Positions 1 to 8,598 of a stretch of DNA of 64,000 nucleotides are shown in pieces; within the stretch, counting starts at the first letter, position 1; each line of letters opens with the position of its first letter. The notes beneath the pieces were generated by a model, which was not told where the DNA came from, ran no database searches, and was given only the letters and a program-made list of their open reading frames with translations. A program made the translations under genes and the position numbers. This DNA is from Cellulomonas timonensis (GTDB lineage: Bacteria > Actinomycetota > Actinomycetes > Actinomycetales > Cellulomonadaceae), in NCBI RefSeq assembly GCF_900046455.1, contig NZ_FCOT01000008.1:248001-312000 (forward strand), written 5' to 3'.

Positions 1-2067
1 GGCGCCGGTCACGCGCGGGCCCAGCGCCTCGGCGAGGCCGCGCGCGCGCAGGGCCTCGCCCGCCTCCGCCAGCAGCCCGGGCTCGCCGACCACCGCCACG
101 CGCCCACCCGACGCGCCCGCCGCGAGCTCGTCGACCCAGTGGCGCACATGCCGGGCCGCCGCGTCGGCGAGGTCGGCGCGTGGCACGCGCTCGACAGCCA
201 GGGCCCCAGGCACGCGGCGCGCCGACGTCAGCGGGCTCACCGGCAGGCCGGCCGCCACGGCGACGCGCTGCGCGGCATCGGCCACCTCGGCGGGCGTGCG
301 GTAGTTGACCGTCAACTCGGACAGCCGCCACGACGAGCGCAGCAGCGGGTCGAGCATCGTCTGCCAGCTGCGCGCCCCTGCCGTCGAGCTCGTCTGCGCG
401 ACGTCGCCGACGATGGTCATCGACCGGGTCGGCACCCGGCGCAGCAGCATCCGCCACGCCATGGAGGACAGCTCCTGAGCCTCGTCGACCACCACATGGC
501 CGTACGTCCACGTCCGGTCGGCGGCGGCGCGCTCGGCGGTGGTCAGGCGGGGGCCCGTGGCGGCGAACCGGTCTGCGAGCATCTCGGCGGAGACCAGGCC
601 GTCGCTCCCGCTGGACTGCAGCACCCGGCGCGCGTAGTCGAGCTCCGCGTCGCGGCGCACGGCGTCCGCCCGGGCCTGGGCGCGGGCCGCCTGGTCGTCC
701 TCACCGAGCAGCTCCGCGGCCTCGTCGAGCAGCGGGACGTCCGCGGCGGTCCAGTCGGCGTCGGGGGAGCGCTGCAGGAGGCGGCGCTCGTGCCTGGACA
801 ACTCGGGCGCCGCCGCGTCGAGCCGGTGCGGCTTGCTGAACAAGTCGCGCACCAGGCCCTGCGGGGTGAGCGGCATCCACGCCAGGTTGAGGGCGATCCG
901 CACCTCGCGTGTCGTGCGCAGCTCCTCGACGATCTCCGCGCGGTCCTCGGGCGCCAGCGGCGACCCGAGCTGCGCGATGTACTGGTCGGCGAGGCGCGAG
1001 AGCATGTCCCGCACGAACGACGTGCGGGCCAGGTTGTGGGGGCGGTTGCCGCGCCGCGCGCGGGCGATGGCCGACGCGACGTGCGACGGCTCGACGACGA
1101 CGATCCGGCCGTCCACCGAGATCTCGGTGGCCTCGCGGGGCGTCCGCTCACGCTGGCGCACCGCGCGCTCGATGATGCGGGCCCACACGGCGCGGCCCTT
1201 GATCTCGCTCACCCGGTCGTCCTCGACGCCGGGCGCGACGACGCCTGGGAACAGCTCCGCGATGGTGGACGTGACCACGCCGGTCTCCCCGAGCGAGGGG
1301 AGCACCTGGTCGATGTAGCGCAGGAACGTCCGGCTGGGGCCGACGAGCAGCACCCCGGAGCGCTCGAGCAGGCGCCGGTGGGCGTACAGCAGGTAGGCGG
1401 CGCGGTGCAGGGCCACAGCCGTCTTGCCGGTGCCAGGCCCGCCCTGCACCACGAGGGAGCCCTGCAGCTCCGAGCGGATGATCGCGTCCTGCTCCGCCTG
1501 GATCGTGGCGACGATGTCCGCCATGTGCCCCGTGCGCCCGGCGGCCAGCGACGCCAGCAGCGCGCCCTCGCCGGACAGGCTCGCCACGGACACCGTGCCG
1601 TCGGCGTCCTCGGCGAGGTGGTCCAGGTCCAGCACCTCGTCCTCGACACCGGTGACCGAGCGGCCCCGCGTCACCAGGTGCCGTCGCCGCACCACGTCGT
1701 CCGGCCGCGCCGCCGTCGCGCGGTAGAAGGCCTGCGCCGCGGGCGCGCGCCAGTCCGTGAGCATCGAGGCGTGCTCCTCGTCCGTCAGCCCGATGCGCCC
1801 GATGTAGCGGCGCGCGCCGTCGGTGAGGTCGAGCCGGCCGAAGGCCAGGCGCTCCTCCACCGACTCGAGCTGGGCGAGCCGGTCCTCGTAGAGCGTCGCG
1901 AAGGCGTCGCGCTCGCTGCGGTTCTGCGGTGAGCCCGAGGGGCCGTGCCGCCGGACGTCCACCAGTCGTTCGCGGGTCTGGTCCCGGAGGGCGTCCAACC
2001 GGCCATAGAGCCTGTCGACCGTCTCCTGCTCGTCACGCAGCTCCGACTCGATGCCCGCCACATCCAC
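1..2067 (-). CDS. helR: HelR/HelD-type RNA polymerase recycling ATPase, C-terminus cut by window edge
   Basis: A superfamily 1 (UvrD/Rep-like) ATPase of the actinobacterial HelR/HelD group, which removes stalled or rifampicin-bound RNA polymerase from DNA. The minus-strand frame starts at a GTG (2067) and stays open to base 1, giving 689 codons. The N-terminus is a charged coiled-coil stretch, followed by the family-typical segment ending DWRAPAAQAFYRAT. The Walker A motif VVQGGPGTGKT is encoded near 1425-1455, a DEAQELSSMAWRML motif (Walker B) near 460-500, and GDVAQTSS near 400-425. HelR proteins are usually a little over 700 residues, so only a short C-terminal part with the last helicase motifs is missing. 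The start is uncertain: a second GTG lies two codons further in. The assignment to HelR rather than a DNA helicase is inferred from the N-terminal segment and motif wording. Confidence 0.85.
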   Translation of the reverse strand, partial: MDVAGIESELRDEQETVDRLYGRLDALRDQTRERLVDVRRHGPSGSPQNRSERDAFATLYEDRLAQLESVEERLAFGRLDLTDGARRYIGRIGLTDEEHASMLTDWRAPAAQAFYRATAARPDDVVRRRHLVTRGRSVTGVEDEVLDLDHLAEDADGTVSVASLSGEGALLASLAAGRTGHMADIVATIQAEQDAIIRSELQGSLVVQGGPGTGKTAVALHRAAYLLYAHRRLLERSGVLLVGPSRTFLRYIDQVLPSLGETGVVTSTIAELFPGVVAPGVEDDRVSEIKGRAVWARIIERAVRQRERTPREATEISVDGRIVVVEPSHVASAIARARRGNRPHNLARTSFVRDMLSRLADQYIAQLGSPLAPEDRAEIVEELRTTREVRIALNLAWMPLTPQGLVRDLFSKPHRLDAAAPELSRHERRLLQRSPDADWTAADVPLLDEAAELLGEDDQAARAQARADAVRRDAELDYARRVLQSSGSDGLVSAEMLADRFAATGPRLTTAERAAADRTWTYGHVVVDEAQELSSMAWRMLLRRVPTRSMTIVGDVAQTSSTAGARSWQTMLDPLLRSSWRLSELTVNYRTPAEVADAAQRVAVAAGLPVSPLTSARRVPGALAVERVPRADLADAAARHVRHWVDELAAGASGGRVAVVGEPGLLAEAGEALRARGLAEALGPRVTGA

Positions 2068-2238
2068 CGCCCTGTCCGTTCCGACACCCCGTCGCCCGCA
2101 CAGATGGTGACGCAGGCAGCCGTCCATTATCCGGCACAGCAGCCGATGTCCGCATCGCGCTGGATGTCCGACTCGCTCAGGCGGTTCCCATGGCGGGGCT
2201 CTACGCTGCGGGGCGGACGCATCGACGAGAGGACCCCC

Positions 2239-3429
2239 GTGACAGACATAGCACCGGCGTCGCCCGTCGCGTGGGCGCCGTCCGTCCGGGCGGCGAACGA
2301 CGGGGCCTTCCGTGTGCTGCTCGTCGAGGACGACGACGGGGACGCGCTGCTCGTCGAAGAGGGCCTGCGCGACGCGGGGCTGGACGCGTCGATCGTCCGC
2401 GCCCGGACCCTCGACGAGGCGATGGAGCGGCTCGACGCCGACTGCGTGCTCCTCGACCTCGGCCTGCCCGACGCGATGGGGCTGGGCGCTCTGCAGCGCC
2501 TGCTCGCCGCCGGCGCCCCCGCTGTCGTGGTGCTGACGGGCCTTGCCGGCAGCGACGTCGGCCTCGCCGCGGTCGCCGCCGGCGCGCAGGACTACCTCGT
2601 CAAGGGCGAGGCGGACAGCGAGACGGTCGGCCGCTCTGTGCGCTACGCCGTGCAGCGCCGGCGTCTGGAGGCGTCCGACCGCGCGCTGTACCGGAGCCTG
2701 GTGCGCGCGGAGGAGACGAACCGGCTCGAGCGGGCCCTGCTGCCCACGCCGGCCGTGCGGGATGAGCGGCTCGAGGTCAGCGTCGGGTACCGCGCAGGCC
2801 GTGACGGGCTGCTCGGAGGGGACTTCTACGACGTCGTCGAGCGTCCCGACGGCAGCGTGCTCGCCCTCGTGGGCGACGTGTGCGGGCACGGGCCCGACGA
2901 GGCGGCGCTGGGGGCGACCCTGCGCACGGCGTGGCGCACCCTCGTGCTCGCCGACGCCGCCGCCGCGGAGATCCTGCCCCTGCTCGAGCGCGTGCTCGAG
3001 GCCGAGCGGTCCCGGCCGGAGGTCTTCACCACCGTCTCGATGCTCGAGGTGGCGCCCGACCGGGCCAGCGCGGACCTGTACCTGGCGGGCCATCCCGTCC
3101 CGCTGCTCATCGGCGACCGCAGCCGGCTCCTCCCGTCGACGGCCCGGGGGAGGGCGCTGGGCATTCCCGTCTCGGGTGGTTGGCTCCCGCTCCGGCTCGA
3201 GCTCGGCCCCCGATGGCGGCTGATGATGTACACCGACGGAGTGCTGGAGGCGACCATCCGCGAGAGCTCGGACCGGATCGGCAAGGAGGGCCTGCTCAGG
3301 CTCGTCGACGCAGCCCTGGCCCGTGGCCCCGGCGACCTGGTCACCGACGTGCTGCACGACGTGCGCGCCCTGCACGGCGGCGAGCTCGTCGACGACGCGG
3401 CGCTCGTCGTGGTCGGGTGGGGCGCATGA
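2239..3429 (+). CDS. Response regulator fused to PP2C/SpoIIE-type serine phosphatase (RsbU-like)
   Basis: Predicted phosphorylation-controlled protein serine/threonine phosphatase of the kind that acts on anti-anti-sigma factors in partner-switching. Residues about 24-140 form a receiver domain with the acidic pocket VEDDDGD and phosphoacceptor D73 (VLLDLGLPD). A short helical linker leads to a SpoIIE/PP2C domain from about residue 175, with metal-binding motifs GGDFYD, GDVCGHG, TDGVLE and DDAAL. The reading frame is open much further upstream, but GTG 2239 is preceded by GAGAGG at good distance and gives a normal N-terminus (396 aa). Its stop overlaps the ATG of the downstream histidine kinase (ATGA), so the two are probably translationally coupled. 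No anti-sigma factor gene is adjacent; the substrate is unknown. Confidence 0.88.
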   Translation: MTDIAPASPVAWAPSVRAANDGAFRVLLVEDDDGDALLVEEGLRDAGLDASIVRARTLDEAMERLDADCVLLDLGLPDAMGLGALQRLLAAGAPAVVVLTGLAGSDVGLAAVAAGAQDYLVKGEADSETVGRSVRYAVQRRRLEASDRALYRSLVRAEETNRLERALLPTPAVRDERLEVSVGYRAGRDGLLGGDFYDVVERPDGSVLALVGDVCGHGPDEAALGATLRTAWRTLVLADAAAAEILPLLERVLEAERSRPEVFTTVSMLEVAPDRASADLYLAGHPVPLLIGDRSRLLPSTARGRALGIPVSGGWLPLRLELGPRWRLMMYTDGVLEATIRESSDRIGKEGLLRLVDAALARGPGDLVTDVLHDVRALHGGELVDDAALVVVGWGA

Positions 3430-5000
3430 GCCCCGCGCTCGCGCTCGCGGCCGGCTCCACGACCCTGCGGTCTCGGCTCGGCCAGATGTTGGTGGCCGCC
3501 GGGGTGCTGCTCGGGCTGGTCGTCGGGGGCGCCGGCCTCGCGCTCACCCGCGTGGTCGAGCTGCAGGACAAGGTGACGGTCGTCCACTTCGACGCGATCA
3601 CCCGCGCGGACGGCGCCTACGTCCGCATGGTCGACGCGGAGACGGCCGTGCGCGGCTACGCGCTCACCGGAGACGAGGTCACGCTCGAGCCCTTCGAGCG
3701 GGCCGCCGACTCCGCGACGACGTTCGCGTCGCTGGCGGAGGACTCCGAGGCGCGCGGATTCCCCGACGAGGCATCCCGCGCCGCGCGCATCGCGGCAGAC
3801 GCCGCCGTCCGTTGGCAGGAGGAGTTCGCCGAGCCGCTCATCGATCAGGTCGCCGCCGAGGGCGTCGAGTCCGTGACGCCCGAGCAGATCGAGGCCGGGC
3901 GGACGCTGTTCGACGAGGCGCGATCGGGTGTCGAGTCGTACCTGGTCGAGTTGCGGGAGCTCCGCGACGCGACAGGCGACGAGCTCGCCAACTGGACGAC
4001 CATCCTCTCGGCGGCAGTCGTCGTGCTGGTGCTCGCCGCGCTCGCGGTCGGCGTCACCTTGTGGGTGCTGCTGCGCCGGTGGATCACCGCGCCGGTCGCA
4101 GCGCTGGCCGCCGACGCCCGCGCGGTCAGCTCGGGCGACCTGTCCCACCCTGTGGTCGTCACCGGCCCGGGGGAGATCGCCGGCCTCGCCCTCGACATGG
4201 AGCGGATGCGCCGCACCCTCGTCGACCAGCTCAGCGCTCTCGAGGAGTCCTCCCGCGAGGTCGCGCAGGCGCATGAGCGCCTCACCGAGCAGGCCGAGGA
4301 GTTGCGGCGCTCCAACCGCGACCTCGAGCAGTTCGCCTACGTCGCCTCGCATGACCTGCAGGAGCCGCTGCGCAAGGTGGCGAGCTTCACGCAGCTCCTG
4401 CAGAAGCGCTACGGCGGCCAGCTCGACGACCGGGCGGACGAGTACATCGGCTTCGCCGTCGACGGCGCCAAGCGCATGCAGCAGCTCATCCAGGACTTGC
4501 TCGGGTTCTCCCGCGCGGGGCGCGGTGGCGGAGTGCAGGAGCCCGTCGACCTGGCCGACGCGCTCGCGCAGGCTGTCGACAACCTCGACGAGGCCGTCGC
4601 GGACGCGCAGGCGCAGATCACCGTCGGCGCGCTGCCGGTCGTGATGGGCGAGCGCGCGCTCCTGGTGCAGCTCCTGCAGAACCTCATCGGCAACGCCGTG
4701 AAGTTCCGCCACCCGGACCGTGTGCCGCAGATTCAGATCACCGCCCACGAGGTGGGAGACTCCTGGGAGCTTCGGTGCACCGACAACGGGATCGGCATCG
4801 ATCCGCAGTACGCGGAGCGTGTGTTCCTGATCTTCCAGCGGTTGCACCCGAAGGACGTTTACGAGGGCACCGGGATCGGCCTGGCGCTCTGCAAGAAGAT
4901 CGTCGAATTCCATGGCGGTCGCATTTGGATCGACCCGGCGCAGGACGTCGGCGCCAGCATCCGCTGGACGCTGCCGGCCACGCCGGCCAGCGACAACTGA
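3426..5000 (+). CDS. Membrane sensor histidine kinase (CHASE3-HAMP-HisKA-HATPase)
   Basis: Predicted sensor kinase of 524 aa. A first membrane helix lies at about residues 20-43. An extracytoplasmic CHASE3-type helical domain follows (about 45-190, with VDAETAVRGYALTGD). The second helix is at about 197-218, then HAMP (about 220-270), a coiled coil, and a HisKA domain of the bacteriophytochrome-like class with phosphoacceptor H309 in SHDLQEPLRKV. The ATPase domain has the N-box LIGNAVKF, the G1 box DNGIGI and the G2-like GTGIGLALCKKIVEFHGG. It starts inside the stop of the receiver-phosphatase gene and is followed 34 bp later by a single-domain receiver. CHASE3 senses unknown extracellular cues. 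The likely phosphotransfer targets are the two flanking receiver proteins (inference). Confidence 0.9.
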   Translation: MSPALALAAGSTTLRSRLGQMLVAAGVLLGLVVGGAGLALTRVVELQDKVTVVHFDAITRADGAYVRMVDAETAVRGYALTGDEVTLEPFERAADSATTFASLAEDSEARGFPDEASRAARIAADAAVRWQEEFAEPLIDQVAAEGVESVTPEQIEAGRTLFDEARSGVESYLVELRELRDATGDELANWTTILSAAVVVLVLAALAVGVTLWVLLRRWITAPVAALAADARAVSSGDLSHPVVVTGPGEIAGLALDMERMRRTLVDQLSALEESSREVAQAHERLTEQAEELRRSNRDLEQFAYVASHDLQEPLRKVASFTQLLQKRYGGQLDDRADEYIGFAVDGAKRMQQLIQDLLGFSRAGRGGGVQEPVDLADALAQAVDNLDEAVADAQAQITVGALPVVMGERALLVQLLQNLIGNAVKFRHPDRVPQIQITAHEVGDSWELRCTDNGIGIDPQYAERVFLIFQRLHPKDVYEGTGIGLALCKKIVEFHGGRIWIDPAQDVGASIRWTLPATPASDN

Positions 5001-5034
5001 CCAACCCTGGTCGCACAAGGGCTGAGGAGAACGA

Positions 5035-5475
5035 GTGCCGAACTCGCACAAAGACATCGACGTCCTGCTCGTGGAGGACGACCCGGGCGATGTCCTGATG
5101 ACGCGCGAGGCGTTCGCGGACAACAAGGTGACGAACCGCCTGTCCGTCGTCTCCGACGGGGTGAGCGCGCTCGAGTACCTCCGCAAGGAGGGTGAGTACG
5201 CCAACGCCACCACGCCGGACCTGATCCTGCTCGACCTCAACCTGCCGCGGATGGACGGCCGCGAGGTCCTGCAGGCGCTGAAGCAGGACGAGCGCCTCCG
5301 CTCGATCCCGGTGGTCGTGCTGACCACCTCGGAGGCGGAGGAGGACGTCGTCCGCAGCTACTCGCTCCACGCGAACGCGTACGTGACCAAGCCCGTGGAC
5401 TTCGACCGCTTCATCGAGGTCGTGCGCCAGATCGACGAGTTCTTCGTCACTGTCGTCCGGCTTCCCGGCCGCTGA
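5035..5475 (+). CDS. Single-domain response regulator (Rcp1/CheY-like)
   Basis: A 146-residue protein made only of a receiver domain. It has the acidic cluster VEDDPGD, phosphoacceptor D67 in [13 protein letters not shown], the conserved Thr in VVLTTS and the Lys in [11 protein letters not shown]. This subfamily typically accompanies phytochrome-like histidine kinases, matching the HisKA type of the gene just upstream. Without an output domain it probably acts by protein contact or as a phosphate shuttle to the receiver-phosphatase two genes upstream (inference). The GTG start is preceded by GCTGAGGAGAACGA, with GAGGAG as ribosome binding site. Confidence 0.9.
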   Translation: MPNSHKDIDVLLVEDDPGDVLMTREAFADNKVTNRLSVVSDGVSALEYLRKEGEYANATTPDLILLDLNLPRMDGREVLQALKQDERLRSIPVVVLTTSEAEEDVVRSYSLHANAYVTKPVDFDRFIEVVRQIDEFFVTVVRLPGR

Positions 5476-5616
5476 TCCGTCTGTGACCTGCGCCAGGGCC
5501 GTGTGACCACGCGCCGAGACGATCTGGGCGCACGGGAAGACACGCGCGCCCTCGGGTGTTGACCAGGTGGGCAGCAGCGCATGCGCTGCCCGATGTCGGC
5601 ACGAGAGTGAGGACCC

Positions 5617-6552
5617 ATGCTCGACCCGAGCGAGATCTACGACGTGGACCCTGTGGTCGCCGCCGAGGTGACCGCGCGCGCCGCGCTCGGCTCCGGACCT
5701 GTGCTGGTGCACGCCCTGCAGGGCTTCGTGGACGCCGGCGCCGCCGGCCGCAAGGCTGCTGAGCACCTGACCGAGTCCCTCACCACCACTCGGCTCGCGA
5801 CGTTCGACGTCGACCAGCTCATCGACTACCGGTCGCGTCGACCGACCATGACGTTCGACTCGAGCGCCTGGACCGAGTACGACGCGCCGTCGTTGGCGGT
5901 GGACCTGGTCCGCGACGCCGAGGGCGCGCCGTTCCTGCTGCTGCACGGCTCCGAGCCGGATGTGCAGTGGGAGCGGTTCATCGCCGCGGTCCGCCAGATC
6001 GTCGAGCGGTTCGCCGTGCCGCTGACCGTCGGGCTGCACGGCATCCCGATGGGGGTGCCGCACACCCGGCCCCTGACCGCCACCGCGCACGCCACCCGCC
6101 CGGAGCTGGTCGCGGACCACCCGTCGTGGTTCGGCACCGTGCAGGTGCCGGCCAGCGCCTCAGCCGTGCTGGAGATGCGGCTGGGGGAGTGGGGCCATGA
6201 CGCGATGGGCTTCGCGGTCCACGTGCCGCACTATCTGGCGCAGTCGGCGTTCCCCCAGGCGAGCAAGATCGCACTGGAGCATGTGGAGCGGGCCACCGGC
6301 CTGGACCTGCGGCTCGGCGCGCTGGCCGAGGCCGCCGACGAGACGGCCGCCGAGATCGAGCGCCAGGTCGGCGACTCGGCGGAGGTCGCCGCGGTGGTGC
6401 ACGCGCTGGAGGAGCAGTACGACGCCTTCACGCGGAGCGCCGGGCGTCCCGGGCTGCTGGCCGAGACCTCCCAGCTCCCCACCGCCGACGAGCTCGGCGC
6501 GGAGTTCGAGCGGTTCCTCGCGGAGCACACCGAGGACGGCCCCTCGTCCTGA
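5617..6552 (+). CDS. PAC2 family protein (proteasome assembly chaperone-like)
   Basis: A 311-residue soluble protein of the PAC2 superfamily. In Actinobacteria such proteins are conserved but their role is not firmly established; the name comes from similarity to eukaryotic and archaeal proteasome assembly chaperones. Seen directly: the family hallmark LVHALQGFVDAGAAGRKAAEHL near residue 28, with the region DYRSRRPTMTFD, and later LLLHGSEPDVQWERF and GIPMGVPHTRP. The ATG at 5617 follows GAGTGAGGA. The gene stands alone, 141 bp after the receiver gene and well before the cold-shock gene, so it is probably transcribed separately. Confidence 0.85.
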   Translation: MLDPSEIYDVDPVVAAEVTARAALGSGPVLVHALQGFVDAGAAGRKAAEHLTESLTTTRLATFDVDQLIDYRSRRPTMTFDSSAWTEYDAPSLAVDLVRDAEGAPFLLLHGSEPDVQWERFIAAVRQIVERFAVPLTVGLHGIPMGVPHTRPLTATAHATRPELVADHPSWFGTVQVPASASAVLEMRLGEWGHDAMGFAVHVPHYLAQSAFPQASKIALEHVERATGLDLRLGALAEAADETAAEIERQVGDSAEVAAVVHALEEQYDAFTRSAGRPGLLAETSQLPTADELGAEFERFLAEHTEDGPSS

Positions 6553-6870
6553 GCGCCGCGCAGTGCGGGCGGCTGGGGTCGCGGATGGGCTGGCAGGGGT
6601 GCTGCCGAGGGCGTCGTGGACCGTGATCGGATCGTTGTCGAACTGGGGGCACATCGGGTCACAAACCGTGGCGCCCGCAGGGCCGTCGTGAGAGGATCGC
6701 GATCGTTGCAGTGACGTACTGACGCTCGACCGGCGCCGCTCCATCAGCGAGTGGCACCCCCCAGCCGACCGGCTGGTCTGCCCGGTGCAGGACGCGGGAC
6801 AAGGCATTGCGGCACGACGCAGGGCGCTGGGCCAGGCGTCGTCACCGGTTGGAACAGAAGGACAGGAAAC
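6553..6870. other. 318-bp spacer, possible long cold-shock leader
   Basis: No gene is visible between the PAC2 gene and the cold-shock gene. Cold-shock genes often carry long structured 5' leaders, so much of this may be transcribed. I could not place a convincing -10/-35 pair. A ribosome binding site (AGAAGGACAGG) directly precedes the ATG at 6871. Confidence 0.4.
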
Positions 6871-7074
6871 ATGGCACAGGGTGCTGTCAAGTGGTTCAAC
6901 GCTGAGAAGGGCTACGGGTTCATCGCCCAGGACGGCGGCGGCGCAGACGTCTTCGTCCACTACTCCGCGATCGACTCGCAGGGCTACCGCTCCCTCGAGG
7001 AGGGTCAGCGCGTCGAGTTCGAGATCACGCAGGGCCCGAAGGGCCCCCAGGCGGAGCAGGTCCGCCCGCTCTGA
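6871..7074 (+). CDS. cspA: Cold-shock protein (CspA family)
   Basis: A 67-residue single cold-shock domain that binds single-stranded RNA and DNA and acts as an RNA chaperone. RNP1 is seen as KGYGFI and RNP2 as VFVHYSAI; the N-terminus [14 protein letters not shown] is typical. The length equals that of the family. ATG 6871 has a good ribosome binding site. A strong hairpin at 7128-7161 ends the unit. The gene is monocistronic. Cold induction cannot be read from the sequence. Confidence 0.97.
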   Translation: MAQGAVKWFNAEKGYGFIAQDGGGADVFVHYSAIDSQGYRSLEEGQRVEFEITQGPKGPQAEQVRPL

Positions 7075-7127
7075 TCACCTGCGCTCGCTGAGTCCCCGGC
7101 TGTCGAGGCCAGGGTCCCGCGCGCATT

Positions 7128-7161
7128 GACAAGGCCGTGCCCTTCGGGGTGCGGCCTTGTC
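7128..7161. terminator. Stem-loop terminator between convergent genes
   Basis: GACAAGGCCG pairs perfectly with CGGCCTTGTC. The stem continues through two wobble pairs and CCC/GGG to a TTCG tetraloop. It lies between cspA (plus) and the methyltransferase gene (minus), so it can serve both strands. There is no long T tract. Confidence 0.8.
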
Positions 7162-7171
7162 GCGTTGCCGG

Positions 7172-8071
7172 TCATGCGCGCTCAGCGCCCGGCGTCGCAG
7201 CCGTGGCGCCGGGGGGATCGCCGAGCGCGCGCGCCGAGCCCACGAACGCGTGCAGCTCGGAGCCATGCAGCATGCGGGCGGGCGCTGGCAGCGACCGCAC
7301 CTCGCGCTCCACCTGGGCCGAGGCCAGCAGTGACGCGTCGCCGGTCGCCGCGAGCACGACGTTCCCGTACCCGCGTCCGCGAAGCAGGCCCGGCTCCGCC
7401 ACCACCCCCAGGTGGCCGAACACCGCACGCAGGGTCGCGGCCTCGGAGCGCGCCAGGGCGAGCGGCGGCCGGTCGGCGCAGTTGGCCAGGTAGAGGCCTC
7501 CGGGCCGCAGCACGCGCGCGACCTCCCGGGCGAACTCCACGGTGGTCACGTGCTCGGGTGTGCGGTCGCCGGAGAACACGTCCCGCACGACGACGTCGGC
7601 TGACGCGTCGGCCATCGCCTCGAGCTGTGCCCGGGCGTCTCCCGCGCGGATCCGCAGGGCCGGCGCGCGCGGCAGGTCGAACCAGGTGCGGACCAGCTCC
7701 GGGAGGGCGGTGTCGAGCTCGACGGCGATCTGCCGGGACCCGGGCCGACTGGCGGGGACGTGCCGGGCGGGGGCGCAGCCCGCCGCGCCGAGGTGGACAA
7801 CGGCCAGTGGCTCGCCGGGCGGGGCGGCATGGCCGAGCAGCACTGCCATCTGCTGCATGTACTCGAAGGACAGCCTTGACGGGTCCTCGAGGTCCAGATG
7901 CGAGCTCGGCACCCCGTTGACCAGCACGGTCACGCCGGAGGGGTCGTCGGCCGTCCGCACGAGCTCGACCGTGCCGGGCGGGATGCGGACAGGGCCGTCG
8001 GGCCAGCGGGTGTGTGTCGGTGGGCGGTGGGATGGTGGGGGTCGTCGCCCCGAGCGGTCGCGGGAAGCCAC
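7172..8071 (-). CDS. Spermidine synthase-like SAM-dependent methyltransferase
   Basis: A 299-residue protein with a Rossmann-type methyltransferase fold, closest in layout to actinobacterial 'spermidine synthase-like' proteins. Seen: AVVHLGAAGCAPARH (SAM-loop region), the acidic IAVELD, RIRAGDARAQLEAM, VVVRDVFSGDRTP and EVARVLRPGGLYLANCADRPP. True polyamine synthase activity is unlikely to be assignable, because most actinobacterial members of this group have unknown substrates. The frame is open upstream to 8320, but that stretch looks like antisense to the next gene. GTG 8071 is the most reasonable start. It diverges from the HEPN-dinB unit, and the SOS box lies 27 bp upstream, so it might share that control. 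Confidence 0.75.
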   Translation of the reverse strand: MASRDRSGRRPPPSHRPPTHTRWPDGPVRIPPGTVELVRTADDPSGVTVLVNGVPSSHLDLEDPSRLSFEYMQQMAVLLGHAAPPGEPLAVVHLGAAGCAPARHVPASRPGSRQIAVELDTALPELVRTWFDLPRAPALRIRAGDARAQLEAMADASADVVVRDVFSGDRTPEHVTTVEFAREVARVLRPGGLYLANCADRPPLALARSEAATLRAVFGHLGVVAEPGLLRGRGYGNVVLAATGDASLLASAQVEREVRSLPAPARMLHGSELHAFVGSARALGDPPGATAATPGAERA

Positions 8072-8097
8072 AGGACCACGGTACGGGTTGACGGGCG

Positions 8098-8113
8098 TCG
8101 AACAGGTGTTCGA
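8098..8113. promoter_or_regulatory. LexA-binding SOS box
   Basis: TCGAACAGGTGTTCGA is a perfect palindrome with the actinobacterial/Gram-positive LexA core CGAAC-N4-GTTCG. It lies 36 bp before the HEPN gene start and just upstream of a plausible -10 (GATACT, 8112-8117), so bound LexA would block the promoter of the HEPN-dinB pair. It may also affect the divergent methyltransferase gene. Confidence 0.9.
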
Positions 8114-8148
8114 TACTGAGGGTGAGCAGAGAAGGAGGTGCGGCCGCG

Positions 8149-8598
8149 ATGAACGCCATCCGATCCCGTCTCTCGGGCGGTCTCGCAGGGCCGGCCGATG
8201 GGCTGCTCCAGCGCGCGGACGCCGAGCTGCTGGCCGCCCAGTTCTCCTCCGAGCCATGGGAGCGGTTCTCGCACGCCCACCTCGCGGCGGTGCGTGCCGG
8301 CGCTGGGCTGCTCGCGGCACGGGGTCGCCCGGGCGGCCGCCGGGCGCCCCGGACGGTGTGGGAGATGCTGGACGTCATGGCCCCCGAGGTGCAGCGTTGG
8401 AGCGGGTACTTCGCCGCGGGCGCCTCGCTGCGGTCGGCGGTCGAGGCGGGCCGCTTCGACATCGTGAGCCCGGCGCGGGCCGAGCAGGCGGTCTGCGCCG
8501 CCGAGGACTTCCTCGACGCGGTGCGCGCGCTCGTCGAGGCCGAGGCTGGCTCTGCCGACGCACTGGGGGCCTCCGTGCTGGCCGCGCGCGCGTCATGA
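8149..8598 (+). CDS. SAV_6107-family HEPN domain protein
   Basis: A 149-residue, all-helical protein resembling the SAV_6107 HEPN family that is often found beside dinB in Actinobacteria. HEPN domains are found in RNases and in toxin-antitoxin or repair-linked proteins. A canonical R-x4-6-H RNase motif is not obvious here, so catalytic activity is uncertain. Seen: [29 protein letters not shown] and PEVQRWSGYFAAG. ATG 8149 is chosen because GAAGGAGG lies 10 nt upstream; an earlier in-frame GTG (8122) has no such site. Its stop overlaps the dinB start (ATGA), and an SOS box lies upstream. A DNA-damage role is inferred from operon context. Confidence 0.8.
   Translation: MNAIRSRLSGGLAGPADGLLQRADAELLAAQFSSEPWERFSHAHLAAVRAGAGLLAARGRPGGRRAPRTVWEMLDVMAPEVQRWSGYFAAGASLRSAVEAGRFDIVSPARAEQAVCAAEDFLDAVRALVEAEAGSADALGASVLAARAS

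Noticed and set aside
139-1932. Long plus-strand open frame antisense to helR
   Set aside because: Composition is His/Arg/Gly-rich without domains, typical of the antisense frame of a GC-rich gene; the minus frame has all helicase motifs.
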